A DNA stretch of 64,000 nucleotides from Symsagittifera roscoffensis (lineage: Eukaryota; Xenacoelomorpha; Acoela; Convolutidae). The notes below the pieces were generated by a model. It saw nothing but the letters and a program-made list of their open reading frames with translations, did no database searches and was not told the origin of the DNA. The number at the start of each line of letters is the position of its first letter. The stretch's first letter is position 1. Shown piece after piece: positions 63,813 to 64,000 of this stretch. A program made the position numbers and the translations under genes. The stretch covers positions 28,801,325-28,865,324 of the forward strand of contig NC_087071.1 in NCBI RefSeq assembly GCF_963678635.1, given 5' to 3'.

Positions 63813-64000
63813 ATGTCAGAAATAACCACAAGAAGGTCACAAACGAAATTGAAATGTTCAAAAGCTCCAAATTTGATATTTGATGAGGAAAAAATGGGTG
63901 GAGGTAGAGCAACTACCCATTTTGTCATGCCAAAGTTCATCACTGTTCAGAAAGAAAAAAAATACGCTTTACGGAAACTGGACTTGACGTTTTTTTATAA
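63813..64000 (+). CDS. Family V, 5' part, cut by window end
   Basis: ATG at 63813, open for the remaining 62 codons: SEITTRRSQTKLKCSKAPNL, IFDEEKMGGGRATTHFVMPK, FITVQKEKKYALRKLDL. It matches the decayed 38.68-38.75 kb block. Its position right after Z in both blocks makes it a regular gene of this element lineage. It may be the start of the packaging ATPase gene or a separate small protein. Confidence 0.45.
   Translation, partial: MSEITTRRSQTKLKCSKAPNLIFDEEKMGGGRATTHFVMPKFITVQKEKKYALRKLDLTFFY

Noticed and set aside
1-64000. tRNA, rRNA, CRISPR array, bacterial operons
   Set aside because: Looked for cloverleaf B-box-like GGTTCGANTCC, rRNA cores and regularly spaced repeats. None convincing; intron and promoter structure is eukaryotic.

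Overview
The window is A+T-rich metazoan-type DNA. It has GT-AG introns of about 60-80 nt with short polypyrimidine acceptors ending TTTTCAG, GTAAGT donors, long non-coding stretches, homopolymer C/G tracts and a 200-N assembly gap. The reading-frame protein list I was given opens frames on codons other than ATG, so starts were rechecked. No species is claimed. An A+T-rich invertebrate is the best fit. No rRNA, tRNA or CRISPR was seen.

The dominant content is decayed Maverick/Polinton (adintovirus-like) DNA in at least three blocks. Block A (about 11.0-25.4 kb) has five forward PolB pieces, of which only the last (21.75-25.36 kb) is near full length. They are interleaved with reverse-strand copies of three small unknown families, called here Y, X and Z, in a roughly 4.7 kb tandem unit. 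Block B (about 30.1-44.0 kb) is a nearly complete element: PolB (-), CxxC/coiled-coil gene C (-), then on + Y, X, Z, V, packaging ATPase, integrase C-terminal half, a penton-like gene, a small basic virion-like protein and the major capsid protein. All carry stops or frameshifts. Block C (about 53.2 kb to the right edge) repeats the order C (-), Y (+), X (+, four tandem copies), Z (+), V (+), and runs out of the window.

Non-Polinton features are as follows. A 450-bp foldback element lies at the left. A three-member family (N) has a coiled-coil start and an Asn tract followed by a Phe-Trp/Phe-Gly end. A FLYWCH/MULE transposase remnant lies at 7.9-8.7 kb. A spliced one-pass membrane protein fragment abuts the capsid gene. 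The best preserved genes are at 48.8-52.4 kb: a 539-residue class 3 lipase, a basic 188-residue ORF and a protein with a J-like domain whose HPD is replaced by HYQ. They sit where PolB would be expected in block C.

The most interesting non-gene signal is regulatory. An array of five CCAATC boxes about 40 bp apart, with the extended motif GATTGGanACGACTA, lies upstream of X. A GATTGG box lies exactly 27 bp before TAAATAAAA upstream of three PolB copies. TGACGTCA (CRE-like) boxes lie between the divergent C and Y genes in both block B and block C. Their conservation among copies whose proteins have decayed suggests an inherited promoter code of the element.
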